In this document: piece by piece, positions 36,493 through 43,642 of the stretch
Layout of the letters: every line of letters begins with the position of its first letter
Numbering within the stretch: the first letter of the stretch is position 1
Source of the DNA: Jiangella asiatica
GTDB lineage: Bacteria; Actinomycetota; Actinomycetes; Jiangellales; Jiangellaceae
DNA length: 64,000 nt
Reading direction: 5' to 3'
Assembly (NCBI RefSeq): GCF_004349065.1
Contig: NZ_SMKZ01000034.1
Coordinates: 1 to 64,000 of the forward strand
Position numbers and translations under genes: made by a program
Notes under the pieces: model-generated
Told to the model about the DNA's origin: nothing
The model's input: the letters and a program-made list of their open reading frames with translations, nothing else
Database searches by the model: none

Positions 36493-36812
36493 TTGGAGCA
36501 TCAGGTACGGATCGAGCCGGAAGCCTCTGCCGAGCTCGAGGACGCCATCCGCTGGTACGACAAACAGCACGCTGGCCTCGGTGCAGACTTTCTCGGCGCG
36601 GTGGATGCGACCATCGCCCATGTCGACAGGTGGCCGGACAGCGCTCCGGCCATGCTTCACGTTGCCGCTGAAATCGCGGTCAGCCGAGCGCCAGTTCAGC
36701 GATTCCCGTACGGCGTCGTCTACCTGGTTCTCGATGACACGACCGGATCCTCGCCTTCGCCTACGAGCGACGCAAGCCGAACTACTGGCATAGCCGAACG
36801 GGCGGACGATAG
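36493..36812 (+). pseudogene. RelE/ParE-like toxin, frameshifted
   Basis: A TTG start at 36493 opens a frame encoding VRIEPEASAELEDAIRWYDK, then FLGAVDATIAHVDRWPD and FPYGVVYLVLDD, the normal RelE/ParE body. Near 36740 the frame breaks. The expected C-terminal strand (RILAFAYERRKPNYW) is found in a different frame and ends at TAG 36810-36812. The catalytic-end Arg and aromatic residues are thus lost from the translated product, which would instead read through unrelated codons. Confidence 0.75.
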
Positions 36813-36861
36813 CGGCTTCCGCATGTAGCACGTACCTGCAAGTGCGTCGGAAGGAGCTGGG

Positions 36862-37180
36862 GCGACGAGCCGCTACCGCAAGTGGCGCGACACCGACCAC
36901 CTCGAACGCGCTGTGGAGACCGCTGGTGGTCCGGAGATCTTCGGCGACGAGGTTCGGCAGCTACGCGACCAGGCGCGCGGCTGGCGGCTCGCGGAGCAAC
37001 GCAAGCGTCGAGGGCTGGCGTAGGCCCAGGTCGCCGAGCAGATGGGCACCTCGGTGTCCAGGGTGTCGCAGATCGAGAAGGGCGACGTCTCAACCCGAGA
37101 CGTTATCGACCGCTAGGTCTCCGCCTCGGCGGAACCCTTAACCTCGTCGCCGACGAGCAGCTGAAGGATCGGCTGATAGA
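36862..37180 (+). pseudogene. XRE-family regulator remnant
   Basis: A frame beginning with TSRYRKWRDTDH and continuing to LRDQARGWRLAEQRKRRGL, AQVAEQMGTSVSRVSQIEKG and DVSTRDVIDR is a typical XRE/HigA-like DNA-binding protein. It is broken in three ways. The start codon position reads GCG behind a good AAGGAG site; an amber TAG at 37021 sits where a Gln is expected; and after a second TAG the family end (LGGTLNLVADEQLK) is in another frame. Non-functional. Confidence 0.7.
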
Positions 37181-37398
37181 CCGCCGCCGCCAGCCTCCGC
37201 CTCCATCGAGCTTCCGACGAGATGCGCTGATGTTTCGTTCGGAGCGGCAGGGAGTACATCGGGCACCTGATCTGGGTGGAAGTCTTGGCGCACCTTGCGT
37301 CCTTCGGAGCCGGAACGACGCAGGTCGCGGGGCCCCTTCGCGCCCTGAGCCCAAACCACGACTCGAGCGCGTGTCCGCCCACTGGGCCTCGGCCCTGC

Positions 37399-37758
37399 TC
37401 AGTCGGGACCGTCGATCGTCGATGCGGCTTCCGAGAACAACTGTGCCAGCGACGATCGCCAGGAAGGGAGATCTCGCGAGAGCGTGAGCCAGGTCAGCTC
37501 GCAATTGATCTCGTCGTACTGATGGATGATGAAGTTGCGGTTCACTACCGCCAGCGCCCACTCCACGCCGTCGGGCGCCAACACGCCGAGTCGGGACAGC
37601 CGGTTGGCGGCCTCGCCAAGTTTCATCATCAGCGAGTCACCGGCCTCCTGAAGGAGGTCATCGGCGAAGTAGGCGTCCTACCCGCGGTGGATGATCTCGT
37701 CGACGCGTTCGAGCCAGCCCTCGATGTGGAGAAGCTCCTTGGCTGCCTTGCGGTCCAT
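37399..37758 (-). pseudogene. hepT: HepT-type RNase toxin with in-frame amber codon
   Basis: From the ATG at 37758 the frame reads [20 protein letters not shown], then EIIHRG, a TAG stop (codon 27), then DAYFADDLLQEAGDSLMMKLG and onward to the stop at 37399. Apart from the stop it is a full 119-codon HepT. The catalytic RNFIIHQY (RX4HXY) is intact. An internal ATG at 37629 could start a truncated product. It overlaps the MNT antitoxin gene by ATGA, the normal toxin-antitoxin arrangement. Confidence 0.75.
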
Positions 37759-38243
37759 CAGAGGAGGACCGCCTCGCGGCGAATGTCGTCATCGAGTTTC
37801 GGCTTCAAGCTGCCGTAAGACACGAGGTAAGACACGAGGTCGATCTCGCGGCCGAGAACCTGCTCGAGGAGCTGCTTGAAGCGGACGAACCCGAACGACG
37901 ACGTGCCCCCAGGTGCCTCGACCAGTAGGTCGATGTCGGAGTCTGTGCGCGCTTCGTGGCGCGCGACGGAGCCGAACACCGCGAGTCGTGAGTAGCCGTG
38001 TTCGGTTGCTATCGCCTTGAGGATCGGCGCAGCAGCATCCAGCAGCACCTCGGGGTGCACGTCGTCGAGCTCGGGCGCGAACGTGAGTTGCTGGCTGACG
38101 GCCGGCTGCGTGATGCGGAGTGCACCGGCGATCTGTCGCTGGCTCATCCCGGTCGCCACCATCGCGCGCAGGGCGAGCACGCGCCGAAGCCGCGCGAGCT
38201 CCTCTTCGCGCCTGGCGTCGCGATACTCGGCCAGCAGTGCCAT
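37758..38243 (-). CDS. mntA: MNT-type nucleotidyltransferase antitoxin with N-terminal HTH
   Basis: 161 residues. An N-terminal helix-turn-helix ([20 protein letters not shown]) is followed by a minimal nucleotidyltransferase domain with the GSxxR...DxD signature ([19 protein letters not shown]). MNT partners silence HepT by adenylylating its Tyr. The added HTH would allow autoregulation. An in-frame 12-base tandem duplication (37816-37839) repeats SYLV codons near the C-terminus. The cognate toxin gene downstream contains an amber codon. Confidence 0.85.
   Translation of the reverse strand: MALLAEYRDARREEELARLRRVLALRAMVATGMSQRQIAGALRITQPAVSQQLTFAPELDDVHPEVLLDAAAPILKAIATEHGYSRLAVFGSVARHEARTDSDIDLLVEAPGGTSSFGFVRFKQLLEQVLGREIDLVSYLVSYGSLKPKLDDDIRREAVLL
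37816..37839. repeat. In-frame 12-base tandem duplication
   Basis: TAAGACACGAGG occurs twice head to tail. On the coding (minus) strand it duplicates four codons, giving SYLVSYGS. It leaves the MNT frame intact and is probably a recent replication slippage. Confidence 0.85.
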
Positions 38244-38439
38244 AAGGCAGGCTTATCAGGCTTCGTCACGCACCCTCGTTCAGCAGCTGCCGCTTCGCGG
38301 CGATATGACGCACTCCGGGCGCACGCGCGGATCGCGGAAGATGGGGACGGTCTCGCGCCTACGATCTCGCATCTCGTACCGAGCCGGTCATGACGGGCTG
38401 AGCTTGCGCCGGGGTAGGTCGCGGTGGCCACCATGAGGG

Positions 38440-39303
38440 ATGGCCACAATGGCGCTGCACCGCGGTCGGATGCTGTGGGTGCTCGTGGTCGTTCTGCTGA
38501 TCGGCGGAGTGGTGGTCGGGATGTTGTGGTGGCTGCAGCGGGAGCTGATCTACTTCCCTGACGCGTCGTCCGTGCCGACGGCCGGTGAGGTGATCGAAGG
38601 AGCGCGCGATGTCACGCTGTACACCGACGATGGGCTCGAGCTGGGTGCGTGGTTCGCACCGGCGGCGCCCGCGTCCGCAGCGTCCGGGCCGGCGGCGACT
38701 GACTATCGGATGGCGGTTCTGGTCGTGCCGGGCAACGGCGGGAACCGAGTTGGCCGGGCCGGTCTGGCGGAGGAGCTGCGGCGGCGCGGGCTCGCCGTAC
38801 TTCTGATGGATTATCGCGGGTACGGCGGCAACCCGGGCAGCCCGAGCGAGGAGGGCCTGGCGCGCGACGCGACGGCCGCCGTGGAGGCGCTGGAGGACCT
38901 GGGCTACCCGGCCGAGCGCACGATCTACTTCGGGGAGTCGCTGGGCAGCGGCGTCGTGGCGGCGCTGCAGGCGCTGCGGCCGCCCGCCGGGGTGGTGCTG
39001 CGGTCGCCGTTCCCCGAGCTCGCGGATGTCGGGTCCCGACACTACCCATGGCTGCCGGTGCGGCTGTTGCTGCGCGACCGGTTCCGCGTGGTGGAGCACC
39101 TCGCAGGCAGCGAGGTGCCGGTAACCGTGGTGTACGGCGACCGGGACTCGGTCGTGCCCCCAGACCTCAGCGCACGGGTGGCTGACGAGGCGCCAGCGCT
39201 ATCCGAGCGGGTGGTGATCGCGGGAGCGGACCACAACGACGCCGTGATGTTCGGGCCTCGAGTGGCGGCGGCGGTGGCACGTTTGGCCGACAAGGTCGGC
39301 TGA
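38440..39303 (+). CDS. Membrane-anchored alpha/beta hydrolase
   Basis: 287 residues. One N-terminal membrane helix (residues 11-33) precedes an alpha/beta-hydrolase domain with the oxyanion segment VVPGNGGNR, a MDYRGYGGNPG strand-helix, the nucleophile elbow GESLGSG (Ser167), an acid in VYGDRDSVVP and a His in GADHNDAV. It resembles the YqkD/FrsA-like esterases of unknown substrate. A second ATG at 38449 with better-spaced GAGGG could be the start. Confidence 0.88.
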   Translation: MATMALHRGRMLWVLVVVLLIGGVVVGMLWWLQRELIYFPDASSVPTAGEVIEGARDVTLYTDDGLELGAWFAPAAPASAASGPAATDYRMAVLVVPGNGGNRVGRAGLAEELRRRGLAVLLMDYRGYGGNPGSPSEEGLARDATAAVEALEDLGYPAERTIYFGESLGSGVVAALQALRPPAGVVLRSPFPELADVGSRHYPWLPVRLLLRDRFRVVEHLAGSEVPVTVVYGDRDSVVPPDLSARVADEAPALSERVVIAGADHNDAVMFGPRVAAAVARLADKVG

Positions 39304-39390
39304 GCTTCGCTAGCAGTCGGCGCGGCTCCACCATCCCCGGCCGCTCGGCGACCGAGGCCAGGAAGTGTGCCCGCGGCGGAGTGACGCGCG

Positions 39391-39831
39391 TCAGCCGATC
39401 TGCTCGAACAGGGACACGATGATCCCCTCGGGCCCGCGGACGTAGGCCATACGGACACTGCCCTCGTACTCGCCGACACCACCCACCAGCCCGTACCCGT
39501 CCGCAGCCACCGCATCGACGGCCGCCTCGAGGTCGCCGACCTCGAAGGACACGTTGCGCAGACCCAGCTCGTTGGCCATCGCCGCGGGCGATCCAGGCAC
39601 GTGGTCGGGCGTGACGAAGCTCGAGAGCTCCAGCCGGGTTCCACCGGCGGGCAGCCGCAGCATCGCGATCTCACAGTGCGCGCCAGGGATGCCGCAGACG
39701 GTCTCCACGAACTCGCCCTCCACCGATCCGGTGCCCTCGACCTCGAAACCCAGCCCGACGAAGAACGCCGTCACCGAGTCCAAGTCCGCGACGGTGATGC
39801 CGATGTGGTCGAAACGTTGTACGTGTGCCAT
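39391..39831 (-). CDS. VOC-family (glyoxalase/bleomycin-resistance fold) protein
   Basis: 146 residues with two beta-alpha-beta-beta-beta units: FDHIGITVADLDSVTAFFV at the start and LRNVSFEVGDLEAAVDAV in the middle. The segment GIIVSLFEQIG at the end carries the usual last-strand Glu metal ligand. The reaction is unknown. The ATG at 39831 has GGAGG 9 bases upstream. Confidence 0.85.
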   Translation of the reverse strand: MAHVQRFDHIGITVADLDSVTAFFVGLGFEVEGTGSVEGEFVETVCGIPGAHCEIAMLRLPAGGTRLELSSFVTPDHVPGSPAAMANELGLRNVSFEVGDLEAAVDAVAADGYGLVGGVGEYEGSVRMAYVRGPEGIIVSLFEQIG

Positions 39832-40078
39832 GTGATCCATCCTCCGCTGGTGATCTGGTCGCTTCGATGCTGGGACGGAGCCGGGTCCGGGATCTCGACA
39901 TGTTCCAGCCGCAACCTTGTGATCACCCCGATCTTGAGAAGTCGTCTGGGACGGCATATTGCTCTCGCGGCGGTAAGACACATTGCGAAGGGCCGCACTG
40001 TAAGCGGTAGCCCCGACGCCACGCGATGCGGAGGCGGCGAGCCTCAACGGCGCGGCGATCTCGGCTATCGTCCGGCTC

Positions 40079-41340
40079 ATGGTTGACGCCCTGCCGCTCC
40101 GGATCTTCCTAGCCTCCCCGGGCGGCCTTGAGGATGAACGCGCTGCAGCGCGCGCATGTGCTAGCGAGCACGGGGTCCGCCGCGATGGCGTCAGCAACGT
40201 GACCTACGAAGTGATCGAGTGGGATCGCGTGCGTGGCACCGCGCGACGGGCGCAGGAGGCGATCAATGAGTTGATCGCCGAAAGTCACTTCATGATCGTG
40301 CTGTTCAAGAGTGCCTGGGGCAGCGAGCCGGGCAGCCCATGGGGATACACCTCCGGCACCGAGGCTCTTCACGGGCCTGCTTGAGCTGGGGCAAGCTGAG
40401 CAGCCGATGCGGGACATTCGGGTCGCGTTCATCGAGGATCCGAACCCGAACGAACGGATCGTCGAACTGCGCCAGCAGATCGTGGAGCGACATTCGGTGA
40501 TGTTTGAGTCAATCGTTGACGTGGGAGATCTGAAGCAGAAGCTGGCCGTACGCCTCGAGTCGTGGGAGACGCTTGCAGGCACCAAGATCCCCAGACACGT
40601 TGATCTGCTGTCGTCTTCCGGGAAGATGTGCTGCGGGCCGCGAACCAACGACTACGGGGCGAGAAGCTCGTCGACCTCGGGCAGCCCGACGCTGGGCGCG
40701 CGGCGCTGGAGGAGGCTGCGGCTCTGGGCGGCCCGATCGAGCTCTTGGCATACGCGAGGCTCCTCCGCCGGGACGGCGACCTGAACGGCGCGTACGTCTC
40801 CACGCAAAGGCGATTAGGTACTTCGTCGAAGGGGGCAGTCTCTACTCAACGCTCGCCGCGGACGCCTTCTCCGCTCAAGCCAGGGTGCTTAGCGCCCAGG
40901 GTCGCCACAACGACGCCATCGGACGGCTTGAACACGCGCTCACCCTGCTGCTCGCAGACGACGGTTACGCCCGGACGGTCCGCTGCCGGATACTCGACGA
41001 CATCGGGCTCGCACGCAGAAGGTCAACGATCTGTCGGGTGCTCGACGGAGCTTCGAGGCGGCTTTGCAGGTGAGGCGTGAGTCTGGGCGAGGCACCGAGG
41101 TATACAGTCCTTGATTAACCTCGCGAGACTCGAAGTGGCCGACGGTGAGCTGGACACCGCCGCCGGTTACGCGGATGAGGTGATCGCGACCCTTCGCGGG
41201 ACACCTCCGTCTGGCCTGCACGCGAACGCGTTTCGAGACGACGATCGACCTAGCTCTATGAGGCGCAGGACAACCAGCCGAGCACGACTGACGACGCCGA
41301 TGCCGTCGTTGCCGATTCCGAGCCGAGACCACACTCCACC
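40079..41340 (+). pseudogene. DUF4062-like/TPR protein, multiply frameshifted
   Basis: It starts intact at 40079 with LPLRIFLASPGGLEDERAAA and an IEWDRVRGTARRAQEAIN segment typical of DUF4062 (TIR-like) N-termini. It breaks near 40370, continues in another frame (FTGLLELGQAEQPMRDIRVA), breaks near 40625 (LRAANQRLRGEKLVDLGQPD), near 40800 (FSAQARVLSAQGRHNDAIGR), and again about 41030 and 41240, where TPR-like INLARLEVADGELDTAAGYA appears. At least five breaks make it dead. The last recognisable codons abut the prophage attachment site. Confidence 0.6.
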
Positions 41341-41363
41341 CCGGAGCGTGGGGTTGTGGTGAG

Positions 41364-41391
41364 TGTCCGAGGGGGGACTTGAACCCCCACA
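41364..41391 (-). other. attL candidate: 3' fragment of a tRNA-Leu-like gene
   Basis: On the minus strand these bases read GTGGGGGTTCAAGTCCCCCC followed by CTCGGACA: a complete T-arm and acceptor 3' strand with discriminator A, as at the end of actinobacterial tRNA-Leu. The 5' two-thirds of a tRNA is absent on either side. That is what integration into a tRNA 3' end leaves at the prophage end away from the tRNA body, so the intact tRNA should be at the right end. Confidence 0.75.
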
Positions 41392-41447
41392 CTGTCTGAG
41401 GCCAAACGGCTTCTCACCAGCCAGTATGGCACAGGGGGAGGCCCGGA

Positions 41448-41509
41448 GGTAACGCGGAGGTATCCGCGTTCTGCCAGCACTTTTCCAATCGGTCGTTACC
41501 AAGGTAACG
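41448..41509. promoter_or_regulatory. GGTAACG repeats and palindromes beside attL
   Basis: CGTTACC-AA-GGTAACG (41494-41509) is a perfect palindrome. GGTAACG recurs at 41448-41454, and CGCGGA-GGTA-TCCGCG (41453-41468) is another perfect inverted repeat. The cluster lies 60-120 bases from the attachment core and directly before the first prophage gene. It could be integrase arm-type sites or a repressor operator. Confidence 0.45.
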
Positions 41510-41534
41510 GCCAGGCAGAGCCAGGGAGCCTCCG

Positions 41535-41966
41535 ATGTCCAACCAGACACCCACCATTCCGCCCGTCCCGCAGCCGCCGGCCACGAAGCGCCGCCGCTGG
41601 CCGTGGATCGCTGCCATCGTCCTGGCGCTGTTCGCTGGCGTCGGCATCGGCTCTGCGTCCGGCGAGACCGGGACGACCGCGATGCCGGAGCCGCAGGTCG
41701 TCACTGAGACGGTGACCGAGACGGTCACCGAGGAAGTGGCCGTCACGCCGGACGCCTGCCTGAACGCGCTCGATGCCGCCGAGGCCGTGATCTCTCACGC
41801 GCAGACCGCGATCGGGCGGATGGGTGAGGGCTTCGAGGCTGCAGCCTCCTTCGACATCAGTGGCCTCGACGAGTTGACTGCCTGGCTGGATGAGCAGACG
41901 CCGGTGGTGCGCGACGCGCGTGCCGAGTACGACACTCGGGCAGCTGAGTGCAGGAGCGCCGAGTGA
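41535..41966 (+). CDS. Single-pass membrane protein of the prophage surface cluster
   Basis: 143 residues. A Pro-rich basic cytoplasmic start is followed by a membrane helix (WPWIAAIVLALFAGVGIGSA), a Thr/Val/Glu linker (VTETVTETVTEEV) and an alpha-helical outer domain with two Cys (about residues 76 and 139). Similar proteins are common in actinophages and their hosts, with no known function. The stop overlaps the next start (TGATG), so it leads an operon. Confidence 0.8.
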   Translation: MSNQTPTIPPVPQPPATKRRRWPWIAAIVLALFAGVGIGSASGETGTTAMPEPQVVTETVTETVTEEVAVTPDACLNALDAAEAVISHAQTAIGRMGEGFEAAASFDISGLDELTAWLDEQTPVVRDARAEYDTRAAECRSAE

Positions 41967-42520
41967 TGGCCGCCCACCGTGCACCTCGCAGCCGGCCGCG
42001 CCACGCGCGCCGCAGCGCTCGCCGGCCCCGCGGACTACGCTTCCTGATCCCGCTGCTGGCTCTTGCCGTGGCGTTCGTCGGTGGCGTGGCGACGGCCACG
42101 GCCGGCGGCGGCTACCTGCGCGAGGCCGACGTAGATAACCCGATCGCGAGCCGTGGCTGCGTCATCCGCTTCGACACGCTCTCGAGGTCGGGCGCCTCGG
42201 TCGTTCCGCGCATCCATGCGAACGAGACTCACGCCTGCGTCGGCGTGACGTCCCTGTCGGTGGACTGGTCGTCGGGCTCCAGCCGCGGCGACCTGATCCT
42301 CAACAACACTGGCGGACCCGGCGCGGTCGTGTCGGTGACGGTCGAGGAGGACGAGTCGCTCGCGGCTCGGGACATCCAGTGCGGACCGTCTGGCGGCGGC
42401 ACAACGACCCGCATCCGTTGCTATCGCGACGGCGTGAAGATCCCGGCGTACTCGCTGGAGATGTATGGCAAGAACGTGAACCTGTGGGTGGGGTGGGACA
42501 TGTGGATGGGGGAACTGTGA
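41966..42520 (+). CDS. Membrane-anchored protein with a phage tail-tip-like domain
   Basis: 184 residues. An Arg-rich N-terminus and a hydrophobic segment (residues 25-47) act as signal anchor or signal peptide. The remaining roughly 130 residues are homologous to the tail-tip protein at 49168-49791. Matching blocks are RGCVIRF/RACVVRF, IHANETH (83-89 versus 45-51), WSSG/DSSG, DESLAARDI/DESLVARGI, GPSGG and a terminal NLWVGW/NVWLAW. Three Cys pairs could stabilise an exported domain. The start is ATG 41966 (GTG 41948 possible). No function is recorded to my knowledge; display of a tail-like domain is inference. Confidence 0.8.
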   Translation: MAAHRAPRSRPRHARRSARRPRGLRFLIPLLALAVAFVGGVATATAGGGYLREADVDNPIASRGCVIRFDTLSRSGASVVPRIHANETHACVGVTSLSVDWSSGSSRGDLILNNTGGPGAVVSVTVEEDESLAARDIQCGPSGGGTTTRIRCYRDGVKIPAYSLEMYGKNVNLWVGWDMWMGEL

Positions 42521-42627
42521 GCGACCGGCAGCTCAGCTGGGCGGTCGCCCTGATCATCCTCGTGCTGCTCGTGGTGGCGGTCATCGTTGCCGGCGACGAG
42601 CCGGTCCGTCTGGAGGACATGCGATGA
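42517..42627 (+). CDS. 36-residue membrane protein
   Basis: GTG start overlapping the previous stop (GTGA). The short protein is one membrane helix (WAVALIILVLLVVAVIVAG) with charged ends. It overlaps the next gene's ATG as well, so it is embedded in the coupled series. It could be a holin-like or membrane-partner peptide; no family is recognised. Confidence 0.65.
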   Translation: MSDRQLSWAVALIILVLLVVAVIVAGDEPVRLEDMR

Positions 42628-42737
42628 CCGAGCCGCTACCGCCCGATGTCGTCGAGGATGATGACCCCGACTGGGACTCTGACGACCTTCCCTCCACCGC
42701 CGACCCCGGCGTGGTGACCGACCCGAAGGAGGAGTGA
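42624..42737 (+). CDS. 37-residue acidic protein
   Basis: ATG overlapping the upstream stop (ATGA). The product is very acidic and Pro-rich (EPLPPDVVEDDDPDWDSDDL) with no hydrophobic stretch. AAGGAGGAG at its 3' end forms the ribosome site of the next gene. No family recognised; the coupled position supports that it is translated. Confidence 0.55.
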   Translation: MTEPLPPDVVEDDDPDWDSDDLPSTADPGVVTDPKEE

Positions 42738-42739
42738 TC

Positions 42740-42922
42740 ATGGCACCGCCTGACTACGTCGAACGCGTGGACGCGGTCCACGCTGAGCTGTGGTCGCTGC
42801 TGGCGCCGCAGACCGCATACGAGCGGAAGATCGTAGCGTGGATGCGCGTCGGGCTGGACCTGTCGACGCTGGAGCCGCTGCGGAACATGGTGGCGCGGGC
42901 CCGCTCGCGAGAGGATGGCTGA
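42740..42922 (+). CDS. Small helical prophage protein
   Basis: 60 residues from the ATG at 42740 behind AAGGAGGAG. Predicted mostly helical (YVERVDAVHAELWSLLAPQT, then KIVAWMRVGLDLSTLEPLRN). It overlaps the following gene by 8 bases. Unknown function. Confidence 0.65.
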   Translation: MAPPDYVERVDAVHAELWSLLAPQTAYERKIVAWMRVGLDLSTLEPLRNMVARARSREDG

Positions 42923-43187
42923 CATGCCTACCCCTTCCCGCCTGCTCCCGTGCCCGCTGTGCGGTGCCGAGGTCGAGCGGTTCACGATGACCGCAGCGTA
43001 TGCGGTGGCGACTCCGCGTGGCGTCGAGATCGTGACGCCTGTGACCGAGGTGTCCGGGCCCTACCCGGACCGGATGATGGAGCGGGTCACAGACCATGAC
43101 CGATGGACGCTGCTCCCCTGCGGCCACCAGTTCGAGCGGCGGGAGCACCCGGGCTGGGTGGCGACATTCGCGAGCGAGGGAGAGTGA
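42915..43187 (+). CDS. Small zinc-ribbon-like prophage protein
   Basis: 90 residues with a CPLCG knuckle near the N-terminus and a second Cys/His group (LLPCGHQF) near the end, the layout of a small zinc ribbon. The middle is beta-rich. Such proteins are frequent among actinophage early genes, function unknown. It overlaps the preceding gene. Confidence 0.65.
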   Translation: MADMPTPSRLLPCPLCGAEVERFTMTAAYAVATPRGVEIVTPVTEVSGPYPDRMMERVTDHDRWTLLPCGHQFERREHPGWVATFASEGE

Positions 43188-43191
43188 CGAG

Positions 43192-43365
43192 GTGGGCGAC
43201 TACCGCGACCGCATCAAGCACAGAGGCGAGAGCGAGCCAGACCGCTCGCAGTTCGAGCCAGGCGACCTGTGGGAGCGTCCCGACGGGTCGCTCTGGATGC
43301 CAGATCACCGCGGCTGGTCGCGGGTCTACACCTGGGAGCAGGCCATTGAAGGCCTAGACACGTAA
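43192..43365 (+). CDS. Small hypothetical prophage protein
   Basis: 57 residues from GTG 43192, four bases after the previous stop and behind GACGAG. Charged, with a Trp/Asp-rich segment (FEPGDLWERPDGSLWMPDHR). No family recognised. A hairpin follows its stop. Confidence 0.55.
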   Translation: MGDYRDRIKHRGESEPDRSQFEPGDLWERPDGSLWMPDHRGWSRVYTWEQAIEGLDT

Positions 43366-43369
43366 GCGG

Positions 43370-43400
43370 GGCCGCCCGGAGCGGGAACTCCGGACGACCC
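43370..43400 (+). terminator. Hairpin after the small-gene operon
   Basis: CCGGAG and CTCCGG form the core of an inverted repeat that extends with mismatches to GGGCCG/CGACCC, with a 6-base loop. No U-run follows. It may end or attenuate the upstream operon before the two genes downstream. Confidence 0.4.
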
Positions 43401-43436
43401 CTTGACCCACTACCTGATGAGAGCAGGTGTGGACCC

Positions 43437-43559
43437 ATGCCCGACCCTACCGATCCTCCTGGATTCGAGCGCATCGTCCGCCGCATCAGGATCGCGGTGT
43501 GGCTGCTCGTCGCGTTCGTCGCCCTGCCGCTCGCGCTCTGGCTGGTCGGCCGCTACTGA
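43437..43559 (+). CDS. 40-residue membrane protein
   Basis: ATG at 43437 after AGCAGGTGTGG. The basic N-terminus (GFERIVRRIRIAV) leads into one membrane helix (WLLVAFVALPLALWLVG). Small single-pass phage proteins of this kind include immunity and holin-like peptides; no family is recognised. It is separated by 83 bases from the LPXTG gene. Confidence 0.55.
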   Translation: MPDPTDPPGFERIVRRIRIAVWLLVAFVALPLALWLVGRY

Positions 43560-43642
43560 GAGTCGTGGCGTGGGGTGCAAGACAGATCAACCGTGAGCCG
43601 CTACGCTGCGGCCCGTACATACCGTACATTTCGGAGGGGCAC

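Noticed and set aside
36862-37758. Possible UAG recoding, since three in-frame TAG codons interrupt neighbouring genes
   Set aside because: The XRE gene also has a frame break and a lost start, and nearby genes end normally with TGA or TAG. Ordinary pseudogene decay explains the pattern better.
41364-41460. Complete tRNA gene at the prophage boundary
   Set aside because: No matching 5' acceptor strand, D-arm or anticodon arm could be found at the right distance; only the 3' part is present.
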